64,000 bases of DNA from Vitrella brassicaformis (GCA_001179505.1 CDMY01000656.1:156636-220635); one strand, 5' to 3'; positions 24,160-36,174 are shown, counted from the first letter of the stretch. The notes: generated by a model from the sequence alone, not told the origin. A program made the numbers and translations.

Positions 24160-26654
24160 CTATCCCCCGCTGGCACGGAATGTCTCGGCGGTGTCCTGTT
24201 GGCGCCGCACATCGAGGTCGTAGTCACCGCCCCAAAAATCGCCACGTGGCTTCTCAAGGAGAGGAGCGCCCTGGCCGGTCGATGACGCGACGTTGAGGGC
24301 GGTCTGCGGGGGATGGCAGCGGCTCTGTGCCAGCGAGACAGACCCGTTGCAGCAATCGCTGCGTCCCGACAGGCACTGCGTGTGTGTGTGTGTGTTGATG
24401 CATGGCGTGGTGCAGTAGACGTACATACCTTCTGCTGCAGTTTGGCGAGTGCGGCCTTGAGCTCCGCATTCTCGTCCTCCAGCTGCTTGATTTTGGTCTG
24501 CAGGCAGACAGACAGATAGACAGACAGACAGAACAGACGTGTGGATAACAAAAACTAAGTAGGATCGGCGTGTCTGTCGTGCACTGACCTGCAGCTCGGC
24601 TATGTCCGCCAGCAGCATTTGGAGGGACTTCTGGTCTGCGGCCTGCACAGCGCGGTACTTGTCGCGCCTTGGTGAAGCGCTGCGATGGGTCGTCGGCGTC
24701 GAAGTCGACAAGAGTCGGATGATGGGCCATCTCACACACAGCCTCTCTCTAAGCACCCCCTCCCCCCCTCCCCCCTTCAGCGGGGGAGATGATGTGCTGC
24801 TGAGGGCCGAGGCCCTCAGCAGCCGCAGCATCCCCACCACCCCTTGGGCGGCGGGGATGGCTCCCGCACTTGATAGGTGGTGGCGGTGTGCGGGGGTGGG
24901 AGTGGGAGTGGGACTGGCCGATGCGCAAACACCCACAGAGGGGGACGGGGCCGCTGCGGTCTGCCCGCCGCCAAAGAGCCCGACAGCTCCTCTGCCCTCC
25001 CTCCTCGCCGCACCCATTCCTCTCCTCCCCTGCACATGGCGATGGGTCTCCGATGCCGATGCCGGTGCCGCTGCCGCCGTACGCCCCTCAGGCGGACTAG
25101 CATACCCACCGAGCTGCCTCTCCCAATTGCCAAACAACAGATGATTAGGGTGGGCAGCAGATGATGCGGCGCCAAAGGGTGGAGCTGGGTGTGAGTGGAG
25201 ATCCGGCGCTTGGGTGGCGTCAGGTGTAGGTAGGGGAGGGCGGGGCGGGGGCGGCACAAAGTGGACGGGGTGGCGGGGCGGACTGCGAGCGGCGGCCCGT
25301 GTTGCTGTGCGCGCCTGTAGATGAAACACACACACACATACACACAGATACAGACACATACACAGGTCAGTCAGGTGATTCGTTGAATGCGTGTCAGTCA
25401 CATGAACCATCACACATCATCTCACTCGTCCAGACAACTCACTCACTCGTGCGTACGTACGGACGGACGGACGTACCTGTGCTCTGCGGTGGTCGACGCT
25501 GGAAGGAGGCACGACACAGACAAAAGAGCGGGTATGCATTGGAAATGTCTGTCTGTCTGTCTGTCTCCCTTACTTAATGAATGTCTCTCTCTCGCTCTAG
25601 TTAGTACCTACCTGGGTTGCTTCTGGTAGTGGGAGTGGATGAGCGTCAGGGCCATCGCTATGTCTTCCCGAACCTTGTCTGGGGACTCTGGATGTTCATC
25701 GGGGATCGGCACAGGGATGCCGGCCGCTCGTCTTGCCCGCCCAGTCTCCATGGGTCGCTGTCTGGGTGGCCCTCTGGGGCTGCGGCTGCTGGGACCATGA
25801 CCTCGTCCCTGTCACGGCCGTCGTCTGGCGCCTGTGGCCTCTCCCCCCTCTCTCTTCTCGGGTGGTTGTCACGTGGCCCCTCCACACTACGCAAGCCCCC
25901 CCGCCCCCCCTGCCCCCCCTGCCCCCCTCTCTGGGGGGGCGGTAGGTCACGGCCCTCAGCAACAGCAGAAGAGCCCCCCCTTCTTCTGGGGGGGCGACTC
26001 CGACCAATGGCCATCCTGGTGTGGGTGCCAGTGGTGCGAGGGTGGTGGGCCGTTGGCGGTGTGGGCAGGGGAGGGCGGGGAGGAGCCGGCACCATATGGA
26101 CATTGTGCCTCGCCCGCTGGTGGGGCATCTGTCGCGGTGGGGCAGGGGTCATGCGGAGGGGAAGGTGGGCGGTTGGCGGGGGAGGGGCCAGTAGGTGCTG
26201 CTGGTGCTGCCGGTCACCGTGGCGCCCCTCGCTGACCTGCTGACACACATAATGTACCCACAGACAGAGAGCATTCCGTGTGATTAGGTGATGCTCATGG
26301 AGCACGCAGTACGCACACTTACTCGTGTTGGCTTTGGTAGGGGAGGGCGGGGCGGGGGCGGCACATAATGGACACGGCGGCGCAGCGGACTGCTGGCGGC
26401 CTGTAGATGAAACACACAGATACAGACACGTACAGACACATACACAGGTCAGTCAGGTGATTCGTTGAATGCGTGTCAGTCACATGAACCATCACACATC
26501 ATCTCACTCGTCCAGACAACTCACTCACTCATGCGTACGTACGGACGGACGGACGGACGGACGGACGTACCTGTGCTCTGCGGTGGTCGACGCGGGAGGA
26601 CCCCTTGGGATGGCTCCTTGGCGAAGACCGCAGGTCGACCTCAACGGTGGCCAT
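24160..26654 (-). CDS. Pro/Arg-rich low-complexity protein with C-terminal coiled coil (provisional model)
   Basis: Supported minus-strand exons: 26654-26571, 26400-26323, 26239 to about 25612, 25498-25477, 25314-24589, 24497-24429 and 24375-24160. They carry, in order, VDHRRAQ, VHYVPPPPRPPLPKP, a long Pro/Arg/Gly-rich stretch, DIAMALTLIHSHYQKQP, a second VDHRRAQ, VHFVPPPPRPPLPTP, and then a coiled coil (QMLLADIAELQ, IKQLEDENAELKAALAKLQQ). The end is Gly-rich, followed by a stop. All phases agree except inside the third exon, where the frame changes between about 25880 and 25690 and needs an internal intron or an indel. The start at 26654 is a guess: this may instead be the 3' half of the gene that begins at 29651. 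The coiled coil is a copy of the one at 19.8-20.0 kb. No function assignable. Confidence 0.5.
24404..24619. repeat. Exon-intron-exon duplication, copy 2 (pairs with 19763-19967)
   Basis: Carries the coiled-coil exons LADIAELQ and IKQLEDENAELKAALAKLQQ and the intron between them. Intron and exon both resemble 19763-19967, including the splice sites and the flanking GGCGTGGTGCAGTAGA. Confidence 0.88.
25316..25500. repeat. Tandem exon/intron cassette, copy 1 (pairs with 26401-26593)
   Basis: Nearly identical to 26401-26593. It contains the intron stretch with CAGGTCAGTCAGGTGATTCG, a (CGGA)n tract of different length in the two copies, and the VDHRRAQ exon ending at the GTACGT donor. The adjacent exon (VHFVPPPPRPPLP) is also duplicated. 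Confidence 0.9.
26401..26593. repeat. Tandem exon/intron cassette, copy 2 (pairs with 25316-25500)
   Basis: Second copy of the cassette. The (CGGA)n tract is longer here. The neighbouring exon encodes VHYVPPPPRPPLP, against VHFVPPPPRPPLP in copy 1. Confidence 0.9.
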
Positions 26655-26693
26655 GCCCGCCTCCCTCACGTCGGCCTTCTCGGTATCGATTCC

Positions 26694-28944
26694 CTACTCG
26701 TGCACGGTGCTGACGGCCATCACTCCGTCGATGGGCACGTGTTGCTTAGCATTTTGGCGAAACAACACCGCCCGTCAGTCAGAAGGTCGCCCCCTCCTGC
26801 TTGAAACAGAGGCATGCCGCCAGCCAGCGGCAGCATGAACAGAGCCAGCAGCAGTCGTCCTCTTCCTTCTCGTTCCCATCACCACCGCCACCGGGAGGGC
26901 TGGGAACACGGTGCACGAGCTGCTGAAGGAAACACACATACACGTACGTCTGAGTGGAATCGTTATATGCTCTCAATTAGTCGTTTCGTACGTAGGGGGC
27001 ATAGGCGGCCATCAGGGGGCAGTGCATCCGTGGCTGCACGACGAAAACGACCACCAACAGATACATCCATCCATCCATCCATTCCTCCGTCCGTCCGTCC
27101 GTCCATTCGTCCGCCCCTTTCCTTGACATTTTCTATGTACCTGGTGGTGCACGACTGGGTGGGCGAACGGCTGGCCAGCTCCTCCCCTCTGAACAGCATC
27201 CACAGAAGCGCACATGTCACAAGCGCCCTATGCACCCCCATCTTTGCAGACGATCCACCTACCATCTGCAAAGCAGCAGGGCGCACTCCTCCTCGGGCAC
27301 CAGCCCGTGCAGCGGCCTGAGCCAATGGCAGGATGGAATCTTCAGATCCTTCCACCTGCTGCTGTCTCGGTGGCGAGGGGTGCGAAGAGCGTCCTGCACG
27401 TGCCTGTGGGACCAAATGGTCACACACATATGACAAATGTTTCTTCCACACACACCTCTGTCATCTCCCTACCGCTCGTCGTCGCCGCCGCTCGATGGAA
27501 ATCTGGGCGGCTCTCTGCCACTGAGCACACCACAGATCCATGTCCACAGATGCCCTCAGCAAATGACGCTTCTCTCGCTTGTGTGAACCTCGTCCATCCG
27601 CTACTCGTGCTCCTGATGACGACGCACAACACACACACTCACGTCATGTTACTTGCCTCATGGGCCCATCTCGTACGTCTTTGCGGACCTCCGTCAGTTC
27701 TCTGTAGCGGCGGCTCCGCTCGCACTCGGTGGCCAGCTCGGGGGGTGTGCGGGGCATCGGTGGCGTCACCAGGCCGTCTGGGGGTCACACAAGCACATAC
27801 AGCATCACAAGTGAGCTACCTGAGTTTGTCACCTGAGCTACCTGAGGGTGTGGGAACGTAGATCCCCACCCCGGAGCGGGGAGGGGAAGCGCTGGCAGCG
27901 ACGGCGAGGGCTGCCATGGCTCCTGCGTACACACAAACTCACGTACACATTGGCCATCTCCCATTCCCCCTCTGGGTCACCTGGGCCGCGTGTGCTCCTG
28001 TAGCTCGCCGCTTCGGCAATGGGCGCGTTGCTGAACATCTTGGCAAAAAGCCGCCCGTCTTCAGTGAGGAGGACGTCCCCCTCCTGCTTGAGAAAGGGCT
28101 GCTGCCTTCCTCCTCGGAGGGCAGCAGCCGCTGCAGCTGCCGTCGATGCAGATGTGATCGTATTTATCAGCGATCCCGAATCCTTGGTTACCAACCTGAA
28201 GACAGGCGTCGTCCGTGCATGTGTGCGCGGTGGTTGATGCCGCTCAGTGCAGTACTCGGCTGCAAAATCAAAACGATCAGCAGACATAGGCATCCATTCT
28301 ATCCTTCTAGCCACGTTTCGTGTACCTGCGGGCGGCGAAGGGGCCGGTAGAAGTCGGTATGCATCGACTGCTGCACACAAATCACAGGCAACCTATAGGA
28401 GTCCCCATCTCTGCAGCCCATTCACTTGCCACCTGTGTGTGCATCGTGGTGGGTGTGGGCGTGAATGGGCGAGATGGCCCCCCTCCTCGTGATGCTCCGG
28501 CGGGCTGAGCACATGCAAAAAGGACGCACAAAAAGACACAAATCCCTGACTACCCACACCACCTCTCTCAGCTCCGTACCTGCAGCTGTCTCTCGCGCTG
28601 GCGGGCTTCCTCTCGGGCCAGCCGCTGACCACACACACGGACAGGGACACACCACTGTTCACAGATGCCTCCAACAAACGACTCCTCTCTTGTTTATGCG
28701 AACCTCATCTGCCAGCCGCCATCTCTCCTGATGACCACACACCATACACAGACACGTCATACGGCTTTGTCATGCGCCGAACCGCGCGCGCATCTGGTGC
28801 TTCTCGCGTACCAGGTCAGCGGGGCTCCTGGCGAGTCTGGGGCGGCTTTCAGGCGGCGTGACGGGCGTGAGCGGCGTGCGGCGTCCTGAGTGAGGGTGAC
28901 ACGAGCACATCATCAAGCAACAGACGGAGGGGGGATGTTTTAGT

Positions 28945-28990
<46 letters not shown>

Positions 28991-29651
28991 GCCACACAGC
29001 AGACTACGCGCAGAGTGCGGAAGTGATATTCAACTGACACAATGGATGTAGATTGAAGGTGTTGCCTGCCTTACTCTTACCTTCGTCAATCGTCGCCAAC
29101 CGTCGGCCACCCACTGAAGCAACACCGCCACCTGTAGGAAGAAAGTTTGCCGACCAGTCAGTCAAGGGGAAGAAAGTTTGCCGACCAGTCAGTCAAGGTC
29201 TTTCCCCCCTCCCCCTGCCTGCTTGCTCGCCTACCTGGCAATGTTGCGTCGACATGTGACGTTCCCAGGAAAGGAAAAACCTCGGATATCGGACGCGTAA
29301 GACACTGAAACGCCACGCTCACATATCGCATGAGTATCCTCTGCCTACCAGGCGTCCACCCTCCCTCGTCCTCGCCCAGCAGCGCCGCAAACGGGTCTAC
29401 ATACAAACAAATACACAGACGCACACATTCCTGCGCCGGTTTGCCATCCCCTGTCCTGTTCCATCCGTACCGTCCTCGTAGCTGGCGTATGGGACGTGCT
29501 CGCCCTCCCGGCTGACCCTGTAGATCAGCCGGTCGTCCTCGTACAAATATCGGCCGACCTGCCGATATACGGGCTGCCCCTGCGGAACAGGGGCAGCCGC
29601 AGCCGCAGCCGCAGCGAAGGCGGCAGACGCTGGCTCGCCCCGCTGGCTCAT
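26694..29651 (-). CDS. Modular Ala/Arg-rich protein (provisional model)
   Basis: The start at 29651 (MSQRGEPASAAF, then an Ala run, then GRYLYEDDRLIYRVSREG) is well supported. Exons in consistent phase are 29651-29471, 29396-29349, 29131-29081, 28885-28812, 28624-28580 and 28370-28326. Further coding segments lie at about 28258-27981 (FLKQEGDVLLTEDGRLFAKM), 27922-27842, 27777-27677, 27520-27473 and 27403 to about 27260. Two modules recur: a TPP-rich exon (TPLTPVTPPE against VTPPMPRTPPE) followed by a short Arg/Gln-rich helix exon (RLAREEARQRERQLQ against WQRAAQISIERRRRR). A degenerate copy of the TEDGRLFAKM exon at about 26.75-26.85 kb (LLTDGRCCFAKM) is followed by stops in every frame. The reading DGVMAVSTV ends at TAG 26696-26694 and resembles the end of the 16.5 kb gene. 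Phases around 28.2 kb and the 3' end are unresolved. The gene may continue into the one below. Confidence 0.45.
29137..29198. repeat. Tandem duplication, 2 x 31 bp
   Basis: Two exact adjacent copies (29137-29167 and 29168-29198) lie within an intron of the 26.7-29.7 kb gene, next to the acceptor at 29131. Confidence 0.92.
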
Positions 29652-30081
29652 CTACACCCAGGAACACACACACATCCACAGATACACATTGATACCGACG
29701 GAGAGGACCTGCAGGTGTGACATCTGACGGCCGTTTTCCCCTCCCTGCTATCCTGCCTCCTTCCTTCTCGAGGCCCCCTGGTCTGCCCTGCCGTTCGTGT
29801 GCATCTGAATGAGGGCGCGGAGTGGACAGGAAGCGACGCGTCGTAGCCTACCGTGTGACGCTGTGCTGTTGCGGTTCTCGTCCTTCGTCAATTCTCTTGA
29901 AACTCAGAAGGAAGGGGCGTGGAAGAAGGATTGTGTGAGCCGCTTGTGTTTCGGTCGTCACAATTTCGAAATCGGAAAATTCCGTCTCTGTCTCTCGGCC
30001 CCAAGCTCGCATCTCGCCGGGCCCCATTTTAAGGCCAGAATTCAGGGCAGAGAATCCCCGTATGAGCGGAATGTCGGCCGT
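29652..30081. promoter_or_regulatory. Divergent promoter region
   Basis: 430 bp lie between the start codons of the modular gene (minus, 29651) and the coiled-coil gene (plus, 30082). Both 5' regions must be here. No specific motif assigned. Confidence 0.5.
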
Positions 30082-32552
30082 ATGAGCGTGCCGAGCGACG
30101 GGAACACGGCCGCCTGCGATGGAAGAGGGCCAGGTGAGGGCTCGGAGGAGGCGAGAGGCAAGCAAGTGGAGATCTTGACGAGGCAAGTCGAGGAGCTGCA
30201 GAGGAAGCTGAAAGGGGACACACTGGCGGACGAAAACGACGTACGTCGGGCACAAAACAACAAGAAGAAGAAATCGCGGAACTTACAGCTTCTCTTCTAC
30301 ATGTATCTGTGTGTGTTTTCTCTATCTCTCAGGCGTTACGTTGCCAGATCTTGCAGATCCAGGAGGACTGGCACGCTGCCCAGGACACCTTCATCACGCT
30401 GCAGTCGGTAAGCGCACCGCCCACGCAGCCACAACGAACGCACCCAGTTGACATACTATCTGGATCCCCTCTCTCCATCTCACAACGTGCAGAGCCTTCA
30501 CAAACAGATTGCCCAGCTGACGCACGAGTGGGCCTGCCATCGCCAGCACAGGCCGACAGAAGACCAACTGTACTCTGTGTCTGTGTCTGTGTCTGTGTGT
30601 GTGTGGTCAGGTTGTCGCGTGAGCGTGATGAGAAGGAGCAGGCCGAGTGCAGGGTGCTCTTCTTGGAGGACCGTGTGAAATTCGCTGAGGACCAGCTGCG
30701 TGTCATCGTCGAGCGACTGCGGTGTAAGTATGCCACGTGTGTGCATGTCCGCCCGCCCGTCCACACCACACAACTGCTTGCCTTGCCTTCCTCCTTATTC
30801 TCTCCTCTCCCCCGTCAGGCGACTTGGCAACGCGTGACGCGACGATTCAGTGTCTGGAGCTGCGGCTGGGCACCGGCAGCCACATCCCAGGCCCTCCGCC
30901 GTTCAACGCGGCGGCATCTGCGTCCTTCCCGCCATCGTTCCCGCCGCCACCAGCACCACCTAATGTGCACGAGCCGCCAGGCATCTCACCAGCACACGCA
31001 CTGGATGTGCTTGTGTGTGTGTGTGTGTGTGCAGAGCCAGAGTGACAAGACGAGCAGTAGCGGGAACTCGCCAATGAGCGACTCGGCCGACAAGGGGGCG
31101 GAGGGGGAGGCAGGCAGCAAGGAGAGAGAGGGCAGCAGCGGCAAAGAGGATGGCGGCCATGCCGAAGGCGAGAAGTTGACGGACTACCAAAAACTCCAGA
31201 GTATGATCAGTGGGGCACGTGATTGATGGATGGATTGATATTTGCTTGGTTGGTGCGGTTCATTGTCAGAGATACTCTTTGTGCGTGAGGAGCAGCTGGG
31301 CCGCCTGGCCACACAGCTCAACGCCACCAACCTGCAGCTAGATAAGGTCAGTGCAGTGAGCCACACACGCCTGTCGGATGTATCCGTGTCTGTCCATCGC
31401 CTGTCGTCTGTCTATCTGTCTGTCTGTCTGTCTGTCTGTGTCTTCCTGTCCAGCAAGCTCACGAGACGAAGCGGGCGCTCGCGGCCATCGAGCAGCTTCG
31501 GAATAAGGTAGGTAGAGACCACAACAGGTCCTCTGTACCTGTGTGTGTGCATCTTCGTGTTGTCTTTTCCGGCCAACCGGCAGAACATAGAGTTGACACA
31601 TGGCCTGAGGCGCGAAGCACGAGTGCGCGAAGAGCTAGAAAGACGAACAAGGGTACGGGGCACAGAAAGACCGACCCGGGAGGATGCATAGCTATGCATC
31701 CCACCTGTGTGCTGTGTGTGCAGAAGGTGGGTCGTGCGGAGCAACACATGCAGTACCTCATGAACGCGTCCTTCCCCGTCATGCTGCCACTGTACGACTC
31801 GTCGCCGCCAAGCGTCCCCCCTGCCCGGCCCCCCTCCCACGCCCGCCCGCCCCCTCCCCCTCTCGCCGAGTACCCAGCCAACACTCGGCCGGCGGCCATC
31901 GACACCAATGGCAGTGGCAACAGCGGGCAGCAGGGGCCCTCACCCACCGCCCCACCCACCGCTTTCCTGTAAGTCTGCCAAATTTCGGATCGATGGATGG
32001 ATGGATGGGTGTTTACATTCATTCAGCATCCCGCCACACGAGTTCCTGGCGGCACTGAGGGCCGAGGTGGAAGCCCTGCGCGACCAGGTGGACAGGCAGG
32101 CGAGACCTGCACCCGCTCAGGCTCAGGCGCCCCCACCGCTGGCCCACACGCCTCCTTCGTGCGTGACGCGGCTGACACGGTCCGACACGATGGAGGAGGG
32201 AGAGAGGGAGGGCGATGGAGAGGTGGACGACGGCCCCTCATCGGCGCCGAGCCAGGTCACTCACCACGGTCAGCATGAGCAGCCGGCCGACCCAGCCCTG
32301 ATGTCGTCACGCGTCGTAGAGGAGCAGACCCATGGAGCAGAGTACACACGTAACGGCTGCACCTATGGCGGTGGCTCTGGCGATGGCGATGATGATAGTG
32401 GCGAGATCGACACAATAGAGGTGACGCTGCTGGCCAACGTGGCTGTGGACGTCCGCGAGGAGATCGATGTGTGCCCTTTGCAGCGGCCTGGAGAAGGGCA
32501 TAGGCAGCCCGGGGACAATCACGGGGAGGGCAGGCCGATCGATGGCGGCTGA
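30082..32552 (+). CDS. Coiled-coil protein with Pro-rich and acidic tail
   Basis: Eleven exons join in frame: 30082-30240, 30333-30407, 30493-30527, 30611-30723, 30819-31006, 31035-31200, 31270-31346, 31454-31507, 31584-31652, 31724-31968 and 32027-32552 (568 aa). It begins MSVPSDGNTAACDGRG. Long charged helical stretches (VEILTRQVEELQRKLKG, LSRERDEKEQAECRVLFLED, REEQLGRLATQLNATNLQLD, ETKRALAAIEQLRNK, LRAEVEALRDQVDRQ) form a discontinuous coiled coil. Pro-rich linkers (FPPSFPPPPAPP, ARPPPPPLAEYP) interrupt it, and the C-terminus is acidic and Gly-rich. The small exon 30493-30527 is placed by its GTGGGC donor, which yields THELSRERDEKEQ. The composition suggests a structural or scaffold protein (centrosomal, ciliary or tethering type), but no signature names it. 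Confidence 0.76.
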
Positions 32553-32850
32553 TGGGGTAGACAGACAGATGGACAAACAAACAACCGGATGAGCGGATTG
32601 ATGACAGTTTGTCCGCGTGTCCTAGGGTACATGTCCGCTGGTAATCTTGTGTGAGGCCGGGGGGGAGGGTGCGCCTGCTTGTACATGGCTGGAACTGGAC
32701 CGACCTTGCCGATCAATCCATGATGGCTAGACCGACCTTATAGCGATGATAAATATGACATCATTCATGCATGCCGCGGCCAGGAAGGAGCGTAGGCTCG
32801 CAGACGAGTGAAGCGCCCTTCCCCTCTGACCAAAAGTGGTCTTCCACGCG
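32553..32850. other. Short intergenic, nothing recognised
   Basis: 298 bp between two co-directional genes, holding a presumed 3' UTR and the promoter of the gene at 32851. Nothing specific was identified. Confidence 0.5.
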
Positions 32851-35800
32851 ATGTCGATACCCAACGATTATTCAAAATGGGACAATCTCGATGACAGCAG
32901 CGATGAAGATGAGCCGTCTGCGAAAAGGCAACGGCAGGATGGAGGTCAAGCGTCAGCAGCAGCGGCAGCGGCAGCGGCATCAGCACAGGCACCGTCCGTG
33001 GGTCTCCCTACCGTCGTGCGGCAGGTGGGCAAGGCAAGCAACGGGAACGGAGCGAATCAAGGGATCTCTGCAACAGTCAGGCTCACAGTGCGTGTGTCTG
33101 TCTGTCTGTGTCCGTCCCCAGGATGACGTTGAGGATGTGCGACAGCTGCAGGCTGAGCTGAGGCGAATGAAATCCGCTCACTCACAGGTACCTACTTATC
33201 TGCTGCAGCGATGAACCACCGCTCACATGCATGATCTTTTCTGTATCGATCTTTTTGCCATTTGGTCTCAGTTTGTGGGTCGGTTCTACAGGGCGCGGCA
33301 GCACATGACGCCTGCCGTCGCAACCCAGGTGCCTGGTGCCGCTGGCGGATTCTCTTTCCTGGAGCAGAGCATGCTTTCGGCGTCGGGTGCACTCGACGAC
33401 TTGAGCGACCTGTTCAGCGACGTGAGGTACCATCCAGACCCGCGGACTCGTCCAGGACCGTCGACGCTGCCAACACCACTGCCCCAGCCTGTTGGCAGGG
33501 GAAACCCCCGCACAAGGGCCGGGCAGTCAACAGATCAGGTAGGCTGGCCTCGCACAGATCACAGGGTGCCGGAAAGGTATCACACCAGTCATTCATGTCA
33601 AGTGTTGTTGGTGCCTGGCTGCCTATCAGGAATATGGACTTCCGTGCCTCGATGGGCTGCCGCCCGATGTCGTCACGAGCCTGCTGGCCCTCTTTAGCAC
33701 CAAGGAAGCCGCGCCACTCGTGTCCGTCAACAGGGCCGTGCGGGGCGACGTCGAGCCCGTCATCTATCAACACCTGGTGGTTCCCTCTACGGAAGACCGG
33801 TTCTGGCGAAGCCTGAGGGAGACCAGAATGGGGCCATGGGGGTTTGGACCGGCTCCTGAGGACAAAATACGACGGATCAAGGGCCTCAAGACAAGACTGG
33901 TACGCTGACGGGGCGGGCAGAACACGCCAACCAACCACCCAACACTCGAAGCTCCCAACATCCGTCCTACCGGTATCTGTGACTTGTTGGCTCTGTGTGT
34001 ATGCAGAGTCAGCTCAAGACGGCCGAGTTGAGTGGCGATGACCTCCACATTGCCTTTCCCATTGAGTGTGTTGAGTCATCCGCGGCGACGCTCAAGTCAC
34101 TCACCCTGGGGATCCCGTTTGATGACGAAGAGGAGGAAAGCGACTCGGAGGACATCGACGACGAGGAAGACGATCCCCTGGACGACTTCTTCGACGGTCC
34201 ACGGGACGACTTCTTCGACGCTCCACGCACGCGAACGCGACTCGAGAAGCGGCCGAAGGTGCTCGCTGCAGACACACTGGACACACGCTTTCGATCTAGA
34301 TGCACTGACGGAGAGACTGACGGCCTTCTGGCTGATGATTGCATCCTGCAGGTGGTCTTCGAGTCACTTGACAAGCTACACTTTGACCGCGGCTTCAGCG
34401 TCCAGTGGCTGGCGTAAGCCGCAGACACCTACACCTAGACAGGCCCATGAACACTTTGTGTGGTTCCTGTGGTTTGCTTTGCCTGATGTGATTCCTGTGG
34501 TTCCGCAAAAGGAGACGCGCCCAGAACTGGAAGTTCCCCAAGCTCACCACACTGCGGGTCTACGGGTTTTTCGACTACGAGAGCATCCCTCACCTTTGTG
34601 AAGTCATCAAACGGGCAGCACCGACACTCACACACCTGGGTATGTAATGATCCAAACCATACAAAACGCCCCTGTTGCGTCGTGTGACTGAGTGTTGTCG
34701 AATACATGCAGAGTACCCCCCATACCGATGCTCCAACGACATCGACAAACTCATCTCTGCCTTCGGCAGGTGCCGCAAGCTCGTCAGGTAAACAGAAACA
34801 CAGGTGCAGATGATCCGTCTCCCTCTGTCTGTCTGTCTGTCTGTGTGGCTGTGTGTCAGTATCTCTGGCTTCTTCCCCTGGGCGTCGGCAGACTTCGAGT
34901 CACTCAGAAAGGCCCTCGAAAAGAACTGGAACAAGCCAGAGAACAAAGGTGACAGACGACAAACAAACAAATGGGGAAAAGGACACTCTGCACATCACAC
35001 ATCACGTCCGTCCGGTGCCTGTCTTGCCGTTCTATCGATAGATGCGTCGAAGAAGCTTGTGCTTGAAGCGCGTGCATTAGTCGATGTGCCCCTGACGTTC
35101 TCGGACGGGCCGTCCACCAAGTTGTCCGGCTTCCTCGAGTGGGCCGAGACCAGCAAGTGTGAGGTGACGTGGACGTTCACACCCGACCGAGACTGCGAGA
35201 TCGACGAGGGCTTCACGATCGACTGCGAGGAGGCCTACGTGAGAGCACTGCCCGTGGTGGAAGGCCTTCTGACCAGGGCCGTCAGACAGTGGGCCAGCAT
35301 GACTGAGGTGGTACGCAAGAGACAGACAGACAAAGAAAGATCGATGATCCAATAACACATACGCGCTTCTCTGTGCGCGTCAATTAATGACTTGCTCTTT
35401 CTTCAGGTGATCATCCAGTGTGGCGGCACTGCCCTGCATCGCTCATGGGCACGGCAGCTGCAATTCCCGAAGGCGCGCAAGCTCACGGTGACGGGAGTGA
35501 CGTCCGCCGAGGCGCTTGGCGGCGTGCCCGACTTCCTGACGGGCGACTACGACCTTCCTCGCGTGACCGAGGTGCAGATCGAGATGAGAAAGCCATGGGG
35601 CCGTCCAAATGCGCGTGGCGGTCGTGTGCCTTTCGGCACAAACAACCTGACCCGTGTGCTCAGCACACTGCCGGGCGTCTCGTCGTTGTCGGTGTATGGC
35701 TGCCACCACGACTCACTGACTCAGGCAGTTGCCATGTGTGGGGTTGCGTCTGGCGGGGTGGTGGACCATGTCCATCTGCGCGAGATAGACTTTCTGCCCC

Positions 35801-36174
35801 CCTTTGAGCTGAGCCAGTCGAGTGCAGCGTCAGCTGAGCCAGGGGCAGAGAGTGCTTCTGCCTCTCCTCCCTCCTCGCATGTCAAGTGCCTACACTTCCA
35901 TTCCTCAAAAGATTCTTTTTCGTTTGGGTATGGAGAGAGAGTGCCCTTCGTGCAGCCAGTGGTCGACAGGTGCATAGACACGACGCTGGCCATACGCCCA
36001 CTGAGAGCGCAGGTCTGCCTGAGTTCTACGGATCAGGAGACCGATTTGCCATTGCAGTCAGACGACCTGTTTCTGCACGTGCAGCGCTCTTTTGCGCGAG
36101 TAGAGGCCCACTATGCTCTGGTGCTAGAGCAGCACAACTTTGGCGTCGACGTGGAGCTGTGCAGGCTATACTAG
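32851..36174 (+). CDS. F-box-like, leucine-rich protein with Cdc37-like N-terminal motif
   Basis: Ten exons join in frame: 32851-33024, 33122-33187, 33272-33538, 33630-33899, 34007-34413, 34512-34639, 34712-34787, 34860-34948, 35042-35310 (or 35307) and 35407-36174 (837 aa). The N-terminus MSIPNDYSKWDNLDDSSDED resembles the short WDxL/DSSDED opening of Cdc37-type and other Hsp90-associated proteins. Exon 4 opens with LPCLDGLPPDVVTSLLALFS, then SVNRAVRGDVEP, an F-box-like helix pattern. An acidic run (DDEEEESDSEDIDDEEDD) follows. The C-terminal half has irregular Leu-rich strand repeats (FPKLTTLRVYGFF, FPKARKLTVTGV, LPGVSSLSVYGC, VDHVHLREIDFL), consistent with a leucine-rich solenoid. If the F-box is real, it could be a substrate receptor of an SCF ubiquitin ligase. 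That is an inference from weak motifs. Confidence 0.75.
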
